A stretch of DNA of 8,230 nt from Helicobacteraceae bacterium (GCA_027061425.1 JALSUN010000158.1:1-8230), one strand, 5' to 3'. Shown: positions 1 to 6,310, counted from the first letter of the stretch. Notes: generated from the letters alone by a model not told the origin. Numbers and translations are program-made.

Positions 1-243
1 GTACACTAGTACGCTTTCGGGATCACTTTAGCACAACTCACACCACATCTACAACTTTTTATGCCGCTGGAGCACTTTTGATATTGCTTCGCTTGTCTGC
101 ACTTTAGCGTATCGCTATTGTTGAACAATGACTTCTCTTTTGCTCTTAATCTGTGAAATCTGTTGACTAAAGCTCTTGCTCTTAAGATGACTGTGTCATC
201 TTTCTAAAAACTAAAAACTAAAAACTAAAAACTAAAAACCACC
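1..243. other. Intergenic region with small inverted repeats
   Basis: No convincing gene is seen here. Three perfect short inverted repeats are visible: tagcg-tat-cgcta (105-117), attgtt-g-aacaat (117-129) and aagatgac-tgt-gtcatctt (184-202). The 10-mer ttgctcttaa occurs twice (140-149 and 176-185), and aatctgt occurs twice in a row with a 9-nt period (148-163). On the minus strand one frame stays open from 203 down to a TAG at 6-8. It would encode about 65 residues rich in Arg, Lys and Cys, but it has no ATG and no ribosome binding site. The density of small repeats looks more like a dispersed intergenic element than unique sequence, which is an inference. Confidence 0.5.
204..238. repeat. 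Five perfect tandem copies of heptamer ctaaaaa
   Basis: Units lie at 204-210, 211-217, 218-224, 225-231 and 232-238, all identical. On the minus strand they read TTTTTAG repeated, starting five bases after the ftsI stop codon. Such simple repeats change copy number by slippage. Because the array is outside any gene, a change would alter only the 3' untranslated region of ftsI. Confidence 0.95.
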
Positions 244-258
244 TCAATGATGCTTTTT
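234..258 (-). terminator. Possible weak terminator of ftsI
   Basis: Read on the minus strand, an A-run is followed by a small stem CATC/GGTG (252-249 with 243-240, one G-T pair) around the loop ATTGA, then a G-G mismatch, then TTTTT (238-234) that can also pair with the A-run. Further TTTTTAG units supply more U-rich transcript. The stem is short and overlaps the stop codon, so this is a weak call. Confidence 0.25.
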
Positions 259-2034
259 TTTGATTTTTTTGTGTTGTAGTTTTTCTGATGGGACTAGGAA
301 CTCTTCTTCTATCATGAGTTCTACTGTTCTTTTGAAGACGGGGGCGGCACTTTGGGCGGCGAATTTGAAGGCGACTTTTGGTCTGATGACGGTGACACCT
401 ATGGTGTAGTGGTGGGTGAGGTCATTGGCAAAGCCTAAAAATGAGGTGTTGTACTTTCTTCGGTACTTGCCTTTTTCTGCGATCTGTGCTGTTCCTGTTT
501 TTCCGCCGACGGTGATACCATCAACAAGTGCTTTCTGTCCTGTACCTTGTACGGCTGTTTTTATGAGGATACGTTTGACACGTTCAGCAATCTCAGGGGC
601 AAGGAGTTGTGTAGCCTCTTCTGTCTCTGTTGGAATTTCATGCCCATCTGGTTCTATGAGCATATCAACCAGATGAGGGGTGACCAAACGTCCATGATTG
701 TTAAAGACATTATAGGCTTTCACCAGTTGGATGAGGTTGGCACGGATGGCGTAACCATAAGAGGCACTTGCTTTATAGGTGGTGGTTCCTAGTTCTCTCA
801 AACTGGGGATTTTTCCATGAACTTCTCGGGTAAGGTCTATGTCTGACTTCTGTGAAAACCCAAAGCTCAGAAGTCCCTGATAATACTGCATGGCGTTGAG
901 GCGTTGTGCAAGTTGTGCGATACCGATATTTGAAGAGTAGACGATGACATTTTCAGCACTTAAGTAGTCCTCTTTATGCTCATCTGTAATCCAGCGCCCC
1001 CCGATCTTAAAACGACCGTTATGGACATTGACCACCTCAAAAGGGTTCACAAGTTTGTGTTGCATCAAGATCGAAAAGACGATGGGTTTGAGTACAGACC
1101 CTGGCTCAAAACTGTACTCCACGGCGTGGATTTGTAGGGAGTTAATATCTCTATTTCGTATGTGTCTGGGGGTAAAGCGGTTAGAAGAGGCTAAGACGAG
1201 CATACGTCCGGTTTCTGCTTCCATGACCGAAACCATAATTTGTTGGGCACCCATTTTAGCTTTCATCTTGTCACACATCTGCTCTACCCGTGACTGTAGT
1301 CTTACAGGAATGGTCAGTTTAACATCAAAACCATTTTGAGGATACTTGGTATGACTCTCTTTGTTCAAAATCATAAAGCCATTTACATCTCTGCGTCCGC
1401 GTTGAAGACCATTAGACTCTGGCATTAGGGTTTTGTTATATTTTCGCTCTATCCCTTTTTTACCTTTTGAACGGGTGTACTCTTTATCTTCGTATTTGAC
1501 GGGGTAGCCTATAACAGGGGTGAGGAGGTCTCCATAAGGGTAGAGCCTTGCTTCTCCACTCTCTATAATATCAAGACCTTGTAAGATATGACGTCCGTTA
1601 GGAAGTTCATACTCTCTAAACACTTTAAGACGTCGTAATTCATAAGCGAGTCTTTTGAGGTATTGGGCCTGTTGTTCAGGGATGGCAAAACTTAGGGTGA
1701 CGACACCATGACGTCGGAGTTTTCTTCGTATTTTTTGAGTGGGTATATCACTGTAAATGGAGAAAAGTTGTATAAAAAGCTCTTTTTTGTCAGGGTCGAT
1801 GTTTTTAGTGTTGACCATCGCTTTATAGACTTTTTTCGTAATGGCCAAGTGAAAACCATCAGCACTGATGATACTGCCACGCTCTGCATTGGTCTTGGTA
1901 GAGGTGTAAAGAGAGGGGAGGTGGCGGGGCTTAATGGCCGTGTAGAACATGGTACTTAAAAAGATGACAAAAGCAGTCATGATGATGAAAAAAAGTAAAA
2001 CTACTTTAGAAGATTTGGTGTTGTCATCAGCCAT
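244..2034 (-). CDS. ftsI: Class B penicillin-binding protein, septal transpeptidase (FtsI/PBP3 type)
   Basis: This D,D-transpeptidase cross-links peptidoglycan stem peptides in the periplasm, at the septum if the FtsI assignment is right. From the ATG at 2034 it has 596 residues, normal for the family. A short cytoplasmic tail precedes one membrane helix (about 11-31). The N-terminal pedestal/dimer domain carries ERGSI (51-55) and GIERKYN (194-200). All three catalytic motifs are present: SVLK with the acylated serine at 313, SSN (367-369) and KTGT (512-515). The C-terminus ends in a Lys/His-rich tail. A GTG at 2079 would add 15 residues, but it has no Shine-Dalgarno and lies at the predicted transcription start, so the ATG preceded by AAGGG is preferred. 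Class B is certain. FtsI rather than the elongation PBP2 is inferred from motif texture and from divergent ftsW. In Campylobacter the name pbpB is used. Confidence 0.92.
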   Translation of the reverse strand: MADDNTKSSKVVLLFFIIMTAFVIFLSTMFYTAIKPRHLPSLYTSTKTNAERGSIISADGFHLAITKKVYKAMVNTKNIDPDKKELFIQLFSIYSDIPTQKIRRKLRRHGVVTLSFAIPEQQAQYLKRLAYELRRLKVFREYELPNGRHILQGLDIIESGEARLYPYGDLLTPVIGYPVKYEDKEYTRSKGKKGIERKYNKTLMPESNGLQRGRRDVNGFMILNKESHTKYPQNGFDVKLTIPVRLQSRVEQMCDKMKAKMGAQQIMVSVMEAETGRMLVLASSNRFTPRHIRNRDINSLQIHAVEYSFEPGSVLKPIVFSILMQHKLVNPFEVVNVHNGRFKIGGRWITDEHKEDYLSAENVIVYSSNIGIAQLAQRLNAMQYYQGLLSFGFSQKSDIDLTREVHGKIPSLRELGTTTYKASASYGYAIRANLIQLVKAYNVFNNHGRLVTPHLVDMLIEPDGHEIPTETEEATQLLAPEIAERVKRILIKTAVQGTGQKALVDGITVGGKTGTAQIAEKGKYRRKYNTSFLGFANDLTHHYTIGVTVIRPKVAFKFAAQSAAPVFKRTVELMIEEEFLVPSEKLQHKKIKKKHH

Positions 2035-2082
2035 GCTTTGTAAACCCTTGTAAAAATTAGTCAGTGTGGTAGTAGTCACGGA

Positions 2083-2091
2083 AATATAGCA
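2083..2091 (-). promoter_or_regulatory. Extended -10 promoter for ftsI
   Basis: The minus strand reads TGC-TATATT (2091 to 2083), an extended -10 of sigma-70 type as is common in Campylobacterota, which often lack a clear -35 box. Transcription would begin near 2076. That leaves a leader of about 42 nt before the ATG at 2034 and makes the GTG at 2079 unusable from this promoter. Confidence 0.5.
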
Positions 2092-2140
2092 AAAAGATGA
2101 TTACAGAGGTGTTAAAAAAACGTTTATGTTTGTCCCTTTA

Positions 2141-2149
2141 TGTTATAGT
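2141..2149 (+). promoter_or_regulatory. Extended -10 promoter for the ftsW-murG cluster
   Basis: TGT-TATAGT matches the TGn-TATAnT extended -10 pattern, and T-rich sequence lies upstream. Transcription would begin near 2156, about 21 nt before the ATG at 2178. It mirrors the ftsI promoter on the other strand, with about 52 nt between the two elements. Confidence 0.5.
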
Positions 2150-2166
2150 TTCATTCAGAAAAAATT

Positions 2167-2170
2167 AGGA
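2167..2170 (+). promoter_or_regulatory. Ribosome binding site that fixes the start at 2178
   Basis: AGGA lies seven bases before the ATG at 2178. It is too close to the in-frame TTG at 2172 for that codon to be the start. Confidence 0.7.
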
Positions 2171-2177
2171 ATTGTGT

Positions 2178-3008
2178 ATGAAAATTTTTGTGGGTCTCTT
2201 TCTTCTTGTGATGACACTTTTTAGTGTTGAATTAAAGCTAGACACAGTGTATGAAGGACCTCTGAAATTAAGTGTGAGTCAATTGGGTGTGAGTATGGGT
2301 CTGCCTGCATCTTGGCAAGGTGTTGCACACAAAGGGGAGGGACTCATACTCTCTCAAAAAGAGAGTAATGACACCATGACCTTGCGTTCTAAAACGTTAA
2401 ATGCACAAGGTGCTGTTGCTTACTTAAACACAACACATTATCTCAAAAATGGTGTTAAGATTTTTCCACAAGATCGTATCAAGAAAATCAGTAGCTATAT
2501 TTTTCGAAGAGCTTATTCTTTTAATGCAAGAGACTCCAAGCAACTTCTTCTGCTTTATATTATTGTGGGCTCACACAACAGGGCGGTACTCATGACCGTA
2601 AGGTATGACAGCTCAAGTGACACAAAAATTAAAGCCACTAGTATGAACATCGTTCAAGCTTTAAGCTTTACACCAACGCGCATTTTAAAAAATGCACAAC
2701 AAGGGTTAGAGTCACGGTTAAAAGGAATTCACGTAGTGTATTTGAAACGTGATGGTGCTTATGATGACAAACGTGAACTCTGGCTCTGTTCTAATGGACG
2801 TTACCAACTTAATGAAGACAGAGTGATTGCTGGAGGTATGTCGCGTTCTAAAGAGACAGTCTTTGGTAGTTGGTCAGTAGAAAATTCGCAGTTGATCTTG
2901 CGCAGAGACGATGGTTTAGAACATCTTATTACCCTAACACGTAAAAACACGGCCTTGTTGTTTGATGGGTATCGCAGTTATGAGCTTAAAAATAACCAAT
3001 GCCAGTAA
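2178..3008 (+). CDS. Uncharacterised exported protein, two-domain, C-terminal lipocalin-like
   Basis: This 276-residue protein is not one I can name. Residues 1-17 form a typical signal peptide: a basic start, a hydrophobic core and a short polar end, with no lipobox cysteine. Residues 28-165 look like one alpha/beta domain. They open with GLPASWQG (41-48) and continue with strands carrying GEGLILSQ and MTLRSK. Residues 185-272 look like a small beta-rich domain with LWLCSNGRY (201-209), GSWSVENSQLIL (230-241) and LLFDGYRSY (260-268). That pattern recalls lipocalin-like modules that follow an lP-x-gW domain in other bacterial exported proteins, which is a memory-based comparison. Only two cysteines occur after the signal (204 and 275), so a disulfide is possible. 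It is the first gene of the cluster and ftsW follows after 46 nt, which suggests an envelope role. No enzymatic motif is seen. Confidence 0.8.
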   Translation: MKIFVGLFLLVMTLFSVELKLDTVYEGPLKLSVSQLGVSMGLPASWQGVAHKGEGLILSQKESNDTMTLRSKTLNAQGAVAYLNTTHYLKNGVKIFPQDRIKKISSYIFRRAYSFNARDSKQLLLLYIIVGSHNRAVLMTVRYDSSSDTKIKATSMNIVQALSFTPTRILKNAQQGLESRLKGIHVVYLKRDGAYDDKRELWLCSNGRYQLNEDRVIAGGMSRSKETVFGSWSVENSQLILRRDDGLEHLITLTRKNTALLFDGYRSYELKNNQCQ

Positions 3009-3054
3009 ATGTCTACATTTACATGTCAAAAACCTTAATAAGTGAGCAGTAGCA

Positions 3055-4215
3055 ATGACTGATAGATATCTTTTTATCTTTACCGTGACATTGATAGGTA
3101 TCAGTATCATCTTCTCCTACTCTCTTTCGAGTTACATCGTGGTCTTGTTTGGTTACAGTGATTTTCACTTTGTGATTCGCCAAGGGCTTTTTGGTCTGCT
3201 TGGGATCTTGATCATGTGGTCTCTCTCTCAGTTGGATCCTGATGTGTGGCTCAAACGTATAGGACTCTTTCTCTTTTTAGGCAGTCTCTTCGCCATGTTG
3301 GCGATGTTGGTCTTACCATCGAGTATTGTAAGTGAGGTGGGTGGCGCAAAACGGTGGATCAAACTACCAGGGTTTTCTCTTGCGCCTGTCGAATTTTTTA
3401 AGGTAGGATTTGTCTACTTCTTAGCCTGGAGTTTCTCTAGAAAGCTGGGACACCATGGAGGCATGGGACTAAAAAAAGAGTACATTAGAATTGCACCTTA
3501 CTTGATCTTTTTTGTCTTTGTTATGGGTCTGATCGCGGTGATGCAAAAAGATTTGGGACAGGTGGTTGTGTTGAGTTCGGCTCTGTTGTTCATGTTGATC
3601 TTTGCAGGAAGCAGTGGCAAGGTCTTTGGAACATTAATGGGTGGGGCACTCCTTTTTTTTACCATCTTCATCTTTACTGCAGAACACCGTATCGCCAGGA
3701 TTAAGTCGTGGTGGTCTCTTGCGCAGACACAGTTAGAGCCTTTTTTACCAGACTGGTTACTGGGAAAACTTCATGTGGAGAGCTACTCTGAGCCTTATCA
3801 GATCTCGCACTCACTTAACGCCATTCATAACGGTGGTCTTTTTGGTACGGGTTTGGCAAACGGAACTTTTAAACTTGGATTTTTGTCAGAAGTACATACC
3901 GACTTCGTTTTAGCGGGTATTGCAGAAGAATTTGGTTTTATGGGTGTGTTGGTTGTATCGCTGCTCTTTTTAGCCATACTTTGGCGTATTTTTAAGATTG
4001 CCAACCGTAGTCAAAACTCGGCATATTTTCTGTTTAGTACAGGCATAGGACTGATTATCGCATTTACCTTCCTTATTAATGCTTTTGGTATTAGTGGCAT
4101 TACCCCGATTAAAGGTATCTCGGTGCCATTTCTAAGTTATGGAGGTTCAGCAATGATCGCTGCTTCCATCGGTATTGGTATGGTCTTGATGGTCTCTAAA
4201 AAAGTGAAACAGTAG
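3055..4215 (+). CDS. ftsW: SEDS peptidoglycan glycosyltransferase FtsW
   Basis: FtsW polymerises lipid II into glycan strands at the division site, in complex with its class B PBP partner FtsI. The 386-residue protein has about ten hydrophobic segments, the usual SEDS topology. Signature stretches are GGAKRWIKLPGFSLAPVEF (96-114), QKDLGQ (164-169), the extracytoplasmic loop with GLFGTGLANGT (261-271), HTDF (281-284), and PFLSYGGSAM (358-367) near the C-terminus. D283 aligns by eye with the essential D297 of E. coli FtsW. QKDLG replaces the commoner QPDLG, a mild deviation. The ribosome binding site is weak (a GAG eight bases before the ATG). The stop codon overlaps the murG ribosome binding site. 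RodA is the alternative. Direct adjacency to murG and divergence from ftsI favour FtsW. Confidence 0.92.
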   Translation: MTDRYLFIFTVTLIGISIIFSYSLSSYIVVLFGYSDFHFVIRQGLFGLLGILIMWSLSQLDPDVWLKRIGLFLFLGSLFAMLAMLVLPSSIVSEVGGAKRWIKLPGFSLAPVEFFKVGFVYFLAWSFSRKLGHHGGMGLKKEYIRIAPYLIFFVFVMGLIAVMQKDLGQVVVLSSALLFMLIFAGSSGKVFGTLMGGALLFFTIFIFTAEHRIARIKSWWSLAQTQLEPFLPDWLLGKLHVESYSEPYQISHSLNAIHNGGLFGTGLANGTFKLGFLSEVHTDFVLAGIAEEFGFMGVLVVSLLFLAILWRIFKIANRSQNSAYFLFSTGIGLIIAFTFLINAFGISGITPIKGISVPFLSYGGSAMIAASIGIGMVLMVSKKVKQ

Positions 4216-4218
4216 GAG
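4214..4218 (+). promoter_or_regulatory. murG ribosome binding site overlapping the ftsW stop
   Basis: AGGAG lies six bases before the murG ATG and shares its first two bases with the ftsW TAG (4213-4215). Ribosomes ending ftsW therefore terminate on top of the murG initiation site, which favours translational coupling. Confidence 0.8.
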
Positions 4219-4224
4219 TTTAAC

Positions 4225-5250
4225 ATGAAATTTGCACTCACAGGTGGTGGTACAGGTGGTCACTTGGCCATTGCTGCAGCACTTCTTGAAGCTATTAAAG
4301 CAGGTGGTGACAGTGCCATTTATATAGGTTCTACTTCTGGACAAGACCGTGCATGGTTTGAAGATGAAAAAGATTTTGACGCGCGCTACTTTTTAGAGAC
4401 AAGTGGTGTGGTCAACCGTCGTTACTTAGGAAAACTCTGGGCACTTTTTAAGATCTTTAGAGCGGTCTTGAAAAGTCGTAAAATCCTTAAAAATGAGAAA
4501 GTGGATGCTGTAATTGCTGTGGGTGGTTACTCTGCGGCAGCAGCCACTTTTGGTGCTTATACACAACATGTCCCTTTCTTTATACATGAACAAAATGCAG
4601 TAATGGGGCGACTCAACAGTATGATGAAACCCTATGCAAGAAGTTTTTATAGCTCATTTGATGAGAATTCTCCAGTCAAGGATTATCCTGTACGTTCACT
4701 TTTTTACGAGACAGCAAGGGTGCGTACAAAGGTTAAGACCATTCTCTTTCTTGGAGGCTCGCAAGGTGCACGGTTTATCAACAACTTGGCTTTGGAGACA
4801 GCCTCTGTTTGTAGGGCAAAAGGTATTAACGTCATCCATCAGTGTGGTGAAGCTGATTATGAGCGTGTTAAAAAAGCATACAGTGACCAGGATATAGAGG
4901 TCGAACTGGTCGGGTTTACCAAAGAGCTGCCAGCACTCATTGCAAAAGCAGACTTGGCAGTGAGTCGTGCAGGTGCCAGTACCTTGTGGGAGTTAACAGC
5001 TAACGGTTTACCAGCGTTGTTTGTACCCTATCCTTATGCTGCGGGTGATCATCAGTTTTATAATGCACGTTTTTTGGCAGACAAAGGGTTGGCTTGGGCG
5101 TATAGAGAGAGTGACTCCTACTCTCGAAATCTTATCTCTATTTTAGAGATTGACCTCTCTAAAAAGAGTGAAGGTTTGATGGCCTTGTCTCATAAAGATG
5201 GTGCGTTAAGCATTATAGAAAGTATAAAAGGGCAGATAGATGTTGGTTGA
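4225..5250 (+). CDS. murG: MurG, lipid II-forming GlcNAc transferase
   Basis: MurG transfers GlcNAc from UDP-GlcNAc to lipid I to make lipid II on the cytoplasmic face of the inner membrane. The 341-residue protein has the two-domain GT-B layout. The N-terminal acceptor domain has the glycine loop GGGTGGH (7-13), a second glycine-rich stretch VGGYSAAA (99-106) and HEQNAVMG (121-128). The C-terminal donor domain has GGSQGA (177-182), SRAGASTLWEL (247-257), where the glutamate contacts the UDP-GlcNAc ribose in known structures, and DHQFYNA (275-281). The sequence after GGTGGH lacks the FPALA of enterobacterial MurG, as I recall for Campylobacter MurG. It starts 9 nt after ftsW. Its last 11 bases overlap the next gene. 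Confidence 0.97.
   Translation: MKFALTGGGTGGHLAIAAALLEAIKAGGDSAIYIGSTSGQDRAWFEDEKDFDARYFLETSGVVNRRYLGKLWALFKIFRAVLKSRKILKNEKVDAVIAVGGYSAAAATFGAYTQHVPFFIHEQNAVMGRLNSMMKPYARSFYSSFDENSPVKDYPVRSLFYETARVRTKVKTILFLGGSQGARFINNLALETASVCRAKGINVIHQCGEADYERVKKAYSDQDIEVELVGFTKELPALIAKADLAVSRAGASTLWELTANGLPALFVPYPYAAGDHQFYNARFLADKGLAWAYRESDSYSRNLISILEIDLSKKSEGLMALSHKDGALSIIESIKGQIDVG
5228..5232 (+). promoter_or_regulatory. Ribosome binding site inside murG for the dedA-family gene
   Basis: AAGGG sits seven bases before the ATG at 5240 and supports that start. The later in-frame ATG at 5252 has only a weak GGTTGA before it. Confidence 0.6.
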
Positions 5251-5842
5251 TATGGCAGACTGGTTGGTCAAAAATATTTTTGAATTTGGTTATATGGGTA
5301 TTTTTATTTTGATGATGATCGAGAGCTCGTTCATTCCATTTCCAAGTGAACTGGTGCTCATACCTGCAGGTGTTTTAGCACAAGAGGGGAAGATGAACCT
5401 AGAACTCATCTTTTTAGTCTCTCTCCTCGGGTCTATGATGGGTGCTTTCATAAATTATTTTGGTGCACTCTATATAGGACGTGAGTTACTAATGCGTTAT
5501 GGAAAGTATTTTTTTGTCTCTAATGCCTCTATAGAAAAAATGGAGACCTTTTTCCAAGCACATGGTCCCATTTCTACTTTTACAGGCAGACTTATCCCTG
5601 GGATTCGTCAACTCATCTCCATACCTGCAGGACTTTCTAAGATGTCATTAGTACAGTTCTCCATCTACACAGCACTTGGAGCAGGAATATGGAGTATAGT
5701 ATTAATTGCTCTTGGATATACACTTGGAGCAAATGAAGCACTCATAAAAACATATCTACATCAGATTACTTTAGGTGTTATTGGAGCACTGATTCTGTTA
5801 GTAAGTGTTTATATAATACGCATAAAAACAAAAAATAATTAA
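5240..5842 (+). CDS. DedA-family (SNARE-associated/VTT) inner membrane protein
   Basis: The 200-residue hydrophobic protein has the DedA hallmarks. An N-terminal segment IESSFIPFPSE (27-37) carries conserved acidic residues E28 and E37. A re-entrant-like glycine-rich region follows, and then FTGRLIPGIRQLISIPAG (114-131). R117 and R123 are spaced six apart, like the essential arginine pair of E. coli YqjA. A C-terminal membrane helix ends in a basic tail. Several DedA proteins have been shown to carry undecaprenyl phosphate back across the inner membrane, and others affect envelope pH and proton-motive force homeostasis. The 11-nt overlap with murG, whose pathway uses that same carrier, fits the lipid-carrier role. 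This is inference from context, since paralogues with other roles exist. No clear terminator follows. Confidence 0.9.
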   Translation: MLVDMADWLVKNIFEFGYMGIFILMMIESSFIPFPSELVLIPAGVLAQEGKMNLELIFLVSLLGSMMGAFINYFGALYIGRELLMRYGKYFFVSNASIEKMETFFQAHGPISTFTGRLIPGIRQLISIPAGLSKMSLVQFSIYTALGAGIWSIVLIALGYTLGANEALIKTYLHQITLGVIGALILLVSVYIIRIKTKNN

Positions 5843-5878
5843 ATACGATCTTGATTTAGCTCAATTTTATCTTTATAT

Positions 5879-5887
5879 GTTTATACT
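5879..5887 (+). promoter_or_regulatory. Probable -10 promoter for the 5917 gene and the tatA-argS group
   Basis: TATACT (5882-5887) with TG two bases upstream lies below a T-rich stretch (5864-5882). The predicted start near 5894 gives a leader of about 23 nt. The only TTGA-like box (5851) is too far upstream to be a -35. Confidence 0.4.
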
Positions 5888-5916
5888 TTAAAAAACGAAA
5901 ACTATAAGGAAAAGTT

Positions 5917-6261
5917 ATGATTGAAACGATTAGAAGAGTTGAAAGTCAATTCAGAGATATAGATGCTATTGTGAACACTCAAAACTATGGCCATGAGCTA
6001 CAAAATCCAGCTTTTATAGAGAATTTATCTATTGCTGTTGAAGAGGCTTATGTCTCTCTCAATGATGGCATGTGTGATGACATAAAAGCTTGTAAAACAT
6101 GTAACTATCAGCGTAATTATATGCGTAATATCATGGGAATTTTAAATGACATTGAAGAGAGTGGCACACTCTCTTCAACGGTAAAACGTGAGCTTTTTAC
6201 TTTTCCAGAAAAGGTAAAAGAGGTACTCAACAAGATCGAACAGGTCATTAAAGCTGTGTAA
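5917..6261 (+). CDS. Small uncharacterised protein with a C-x5-C-x2-C motif
   Basis: This 114-residue protein is not one I recognise. The gene has a clear AAGGA ribosome binding site six bases before its ATG and its own probable promoter, so it is very likely real. The protein has no signal peptide or membrane segment and looks mostly helical and cytoplasmic. Its only cysteines are C53, C59 and C62, in the stretch MCDDIKACKTCNY (52-64). They could bind a metal or a redox centre, possibly with H26 as a fourth ligand, but three cysteines alone do not establish this. The gene is visibly more AT-rich than murG and argS. It contains a perfect 12-bp hairpin (6152-6178). It stands 107 bp before tatA, with a possible weak terminator between them, so a shared function is not implied. 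Confidence 0.8.
   Translation: MIETIRRVESQFRDIDAIVNTQNYGHELQNPAFIENLSIAVEEAYVSLNDGMCDDIKACKTCNYQRNYMRNIMGILNDIEESGTLSSTVKRELFTFPEKVKEVLNKIEQVIKAV
6152..6178. repeat. Perfect 12-bp inverted repeat with 3-nt loop, inside a gene
   Basis: The arms ttgaagagagtg (6152-6163) and cactctcttcaa (6167-6178) are exact complements around the loop gca. It lies within codons 79-88 (I-E-E-S-G-T-L-S-S-T) of the 5917 gene. No U-run follows, so it is not a typical terminator. Confidence 0.9.
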
Positions 6262-6263
6262 TC

Positions 6264-6285
6264 AAGTGTGCCGTTGGCACCACTT
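6264..6285 (+). terminator. Possible weak terminator or attenuator after the 5917 gene
   Basis: Three bases after the stop codon, aagtgtgcc (6264-6272) pairs with ggcaccactt (6276-6285), giving nine pairs with one bulged C and the loop gtt. The core gtgcc/ggcac is perfect. The following cttcttcttc is pyrimidine-rich but not a true U-run, so termination may be partial and some transcripts may continue into tatA. Confidence 0.4.
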
Positions 6286-6304
6286 CTTCTTCAACCCCTC
6301 CACT

Positions 6305-6310
6305 TATAAA
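6305..6310 (+). promoter_or_regulatory. Possible -10 element for tatA-argS
   Basis: TATAAA lies downstream of a pyrimidine-rich stretch and about 58 bases before the tatA ATG. There is no extended TG. It would provide local transcription of tatA and argS if the preceding hairpin terminates. Confidence 0.3.

Noticed and set aside
204..238. Heptamer array considered as a CRISPR or telomere-like structure
   Set aside because: The units are 7 bp, contiguous and without spacers, so this is a simple tandem repeat.
645..675. 9-bp inverted repeat catctggtt/aaccagatg with 13-nt loop inside ftsI
   Set aside because: An inverted repeat of this size and spacing is expected by chance about once in a window this long. 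No function is suggested by its position.
416..1339. Plus-strand open frames opposite ftsI (416-676, 547-792, 1028-1339)
   Set aside because: They lie antisense to a gene with all class B PBP motifs. Their peptides show no domain and no good ribosome binding sites.
1692..1959. Open frames on both strands overlapping the ftsI N-terminal region
   Set aside because: Out-of-frame shadows of ftsI with no start signals or recognisable protein features.
2347..2367. 8-bp hairpin tactctct/agagagta in the unknown exported protein gene
   Set aside because: Short, inside coding sequence and within chance expectation.
4147..4344. Minus-strand open frame across the ftsW-murG junction
   Set aside because: It is antisense to two confirmed genes, and its Thr/Cys-rich peptide mirrors the glycine-rich MurG loop codons.
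5101..5169. Cluster of GAGA/TCTC-type small hairpins near the 3' end of murG
   Set aside because: Stems are 6-7 bp and follow from Ser, Arg, Ile and Leu codon choices in a poorly conserved part of MurG.
5851..5868. TTGA/TCAA stem followed by TTTT after the dedA-family gene, as a terminator
   Set aside because: Four weak base pairs with a 6-nt loop are not enough for a terminator. Read-through into the next gene remains possible.
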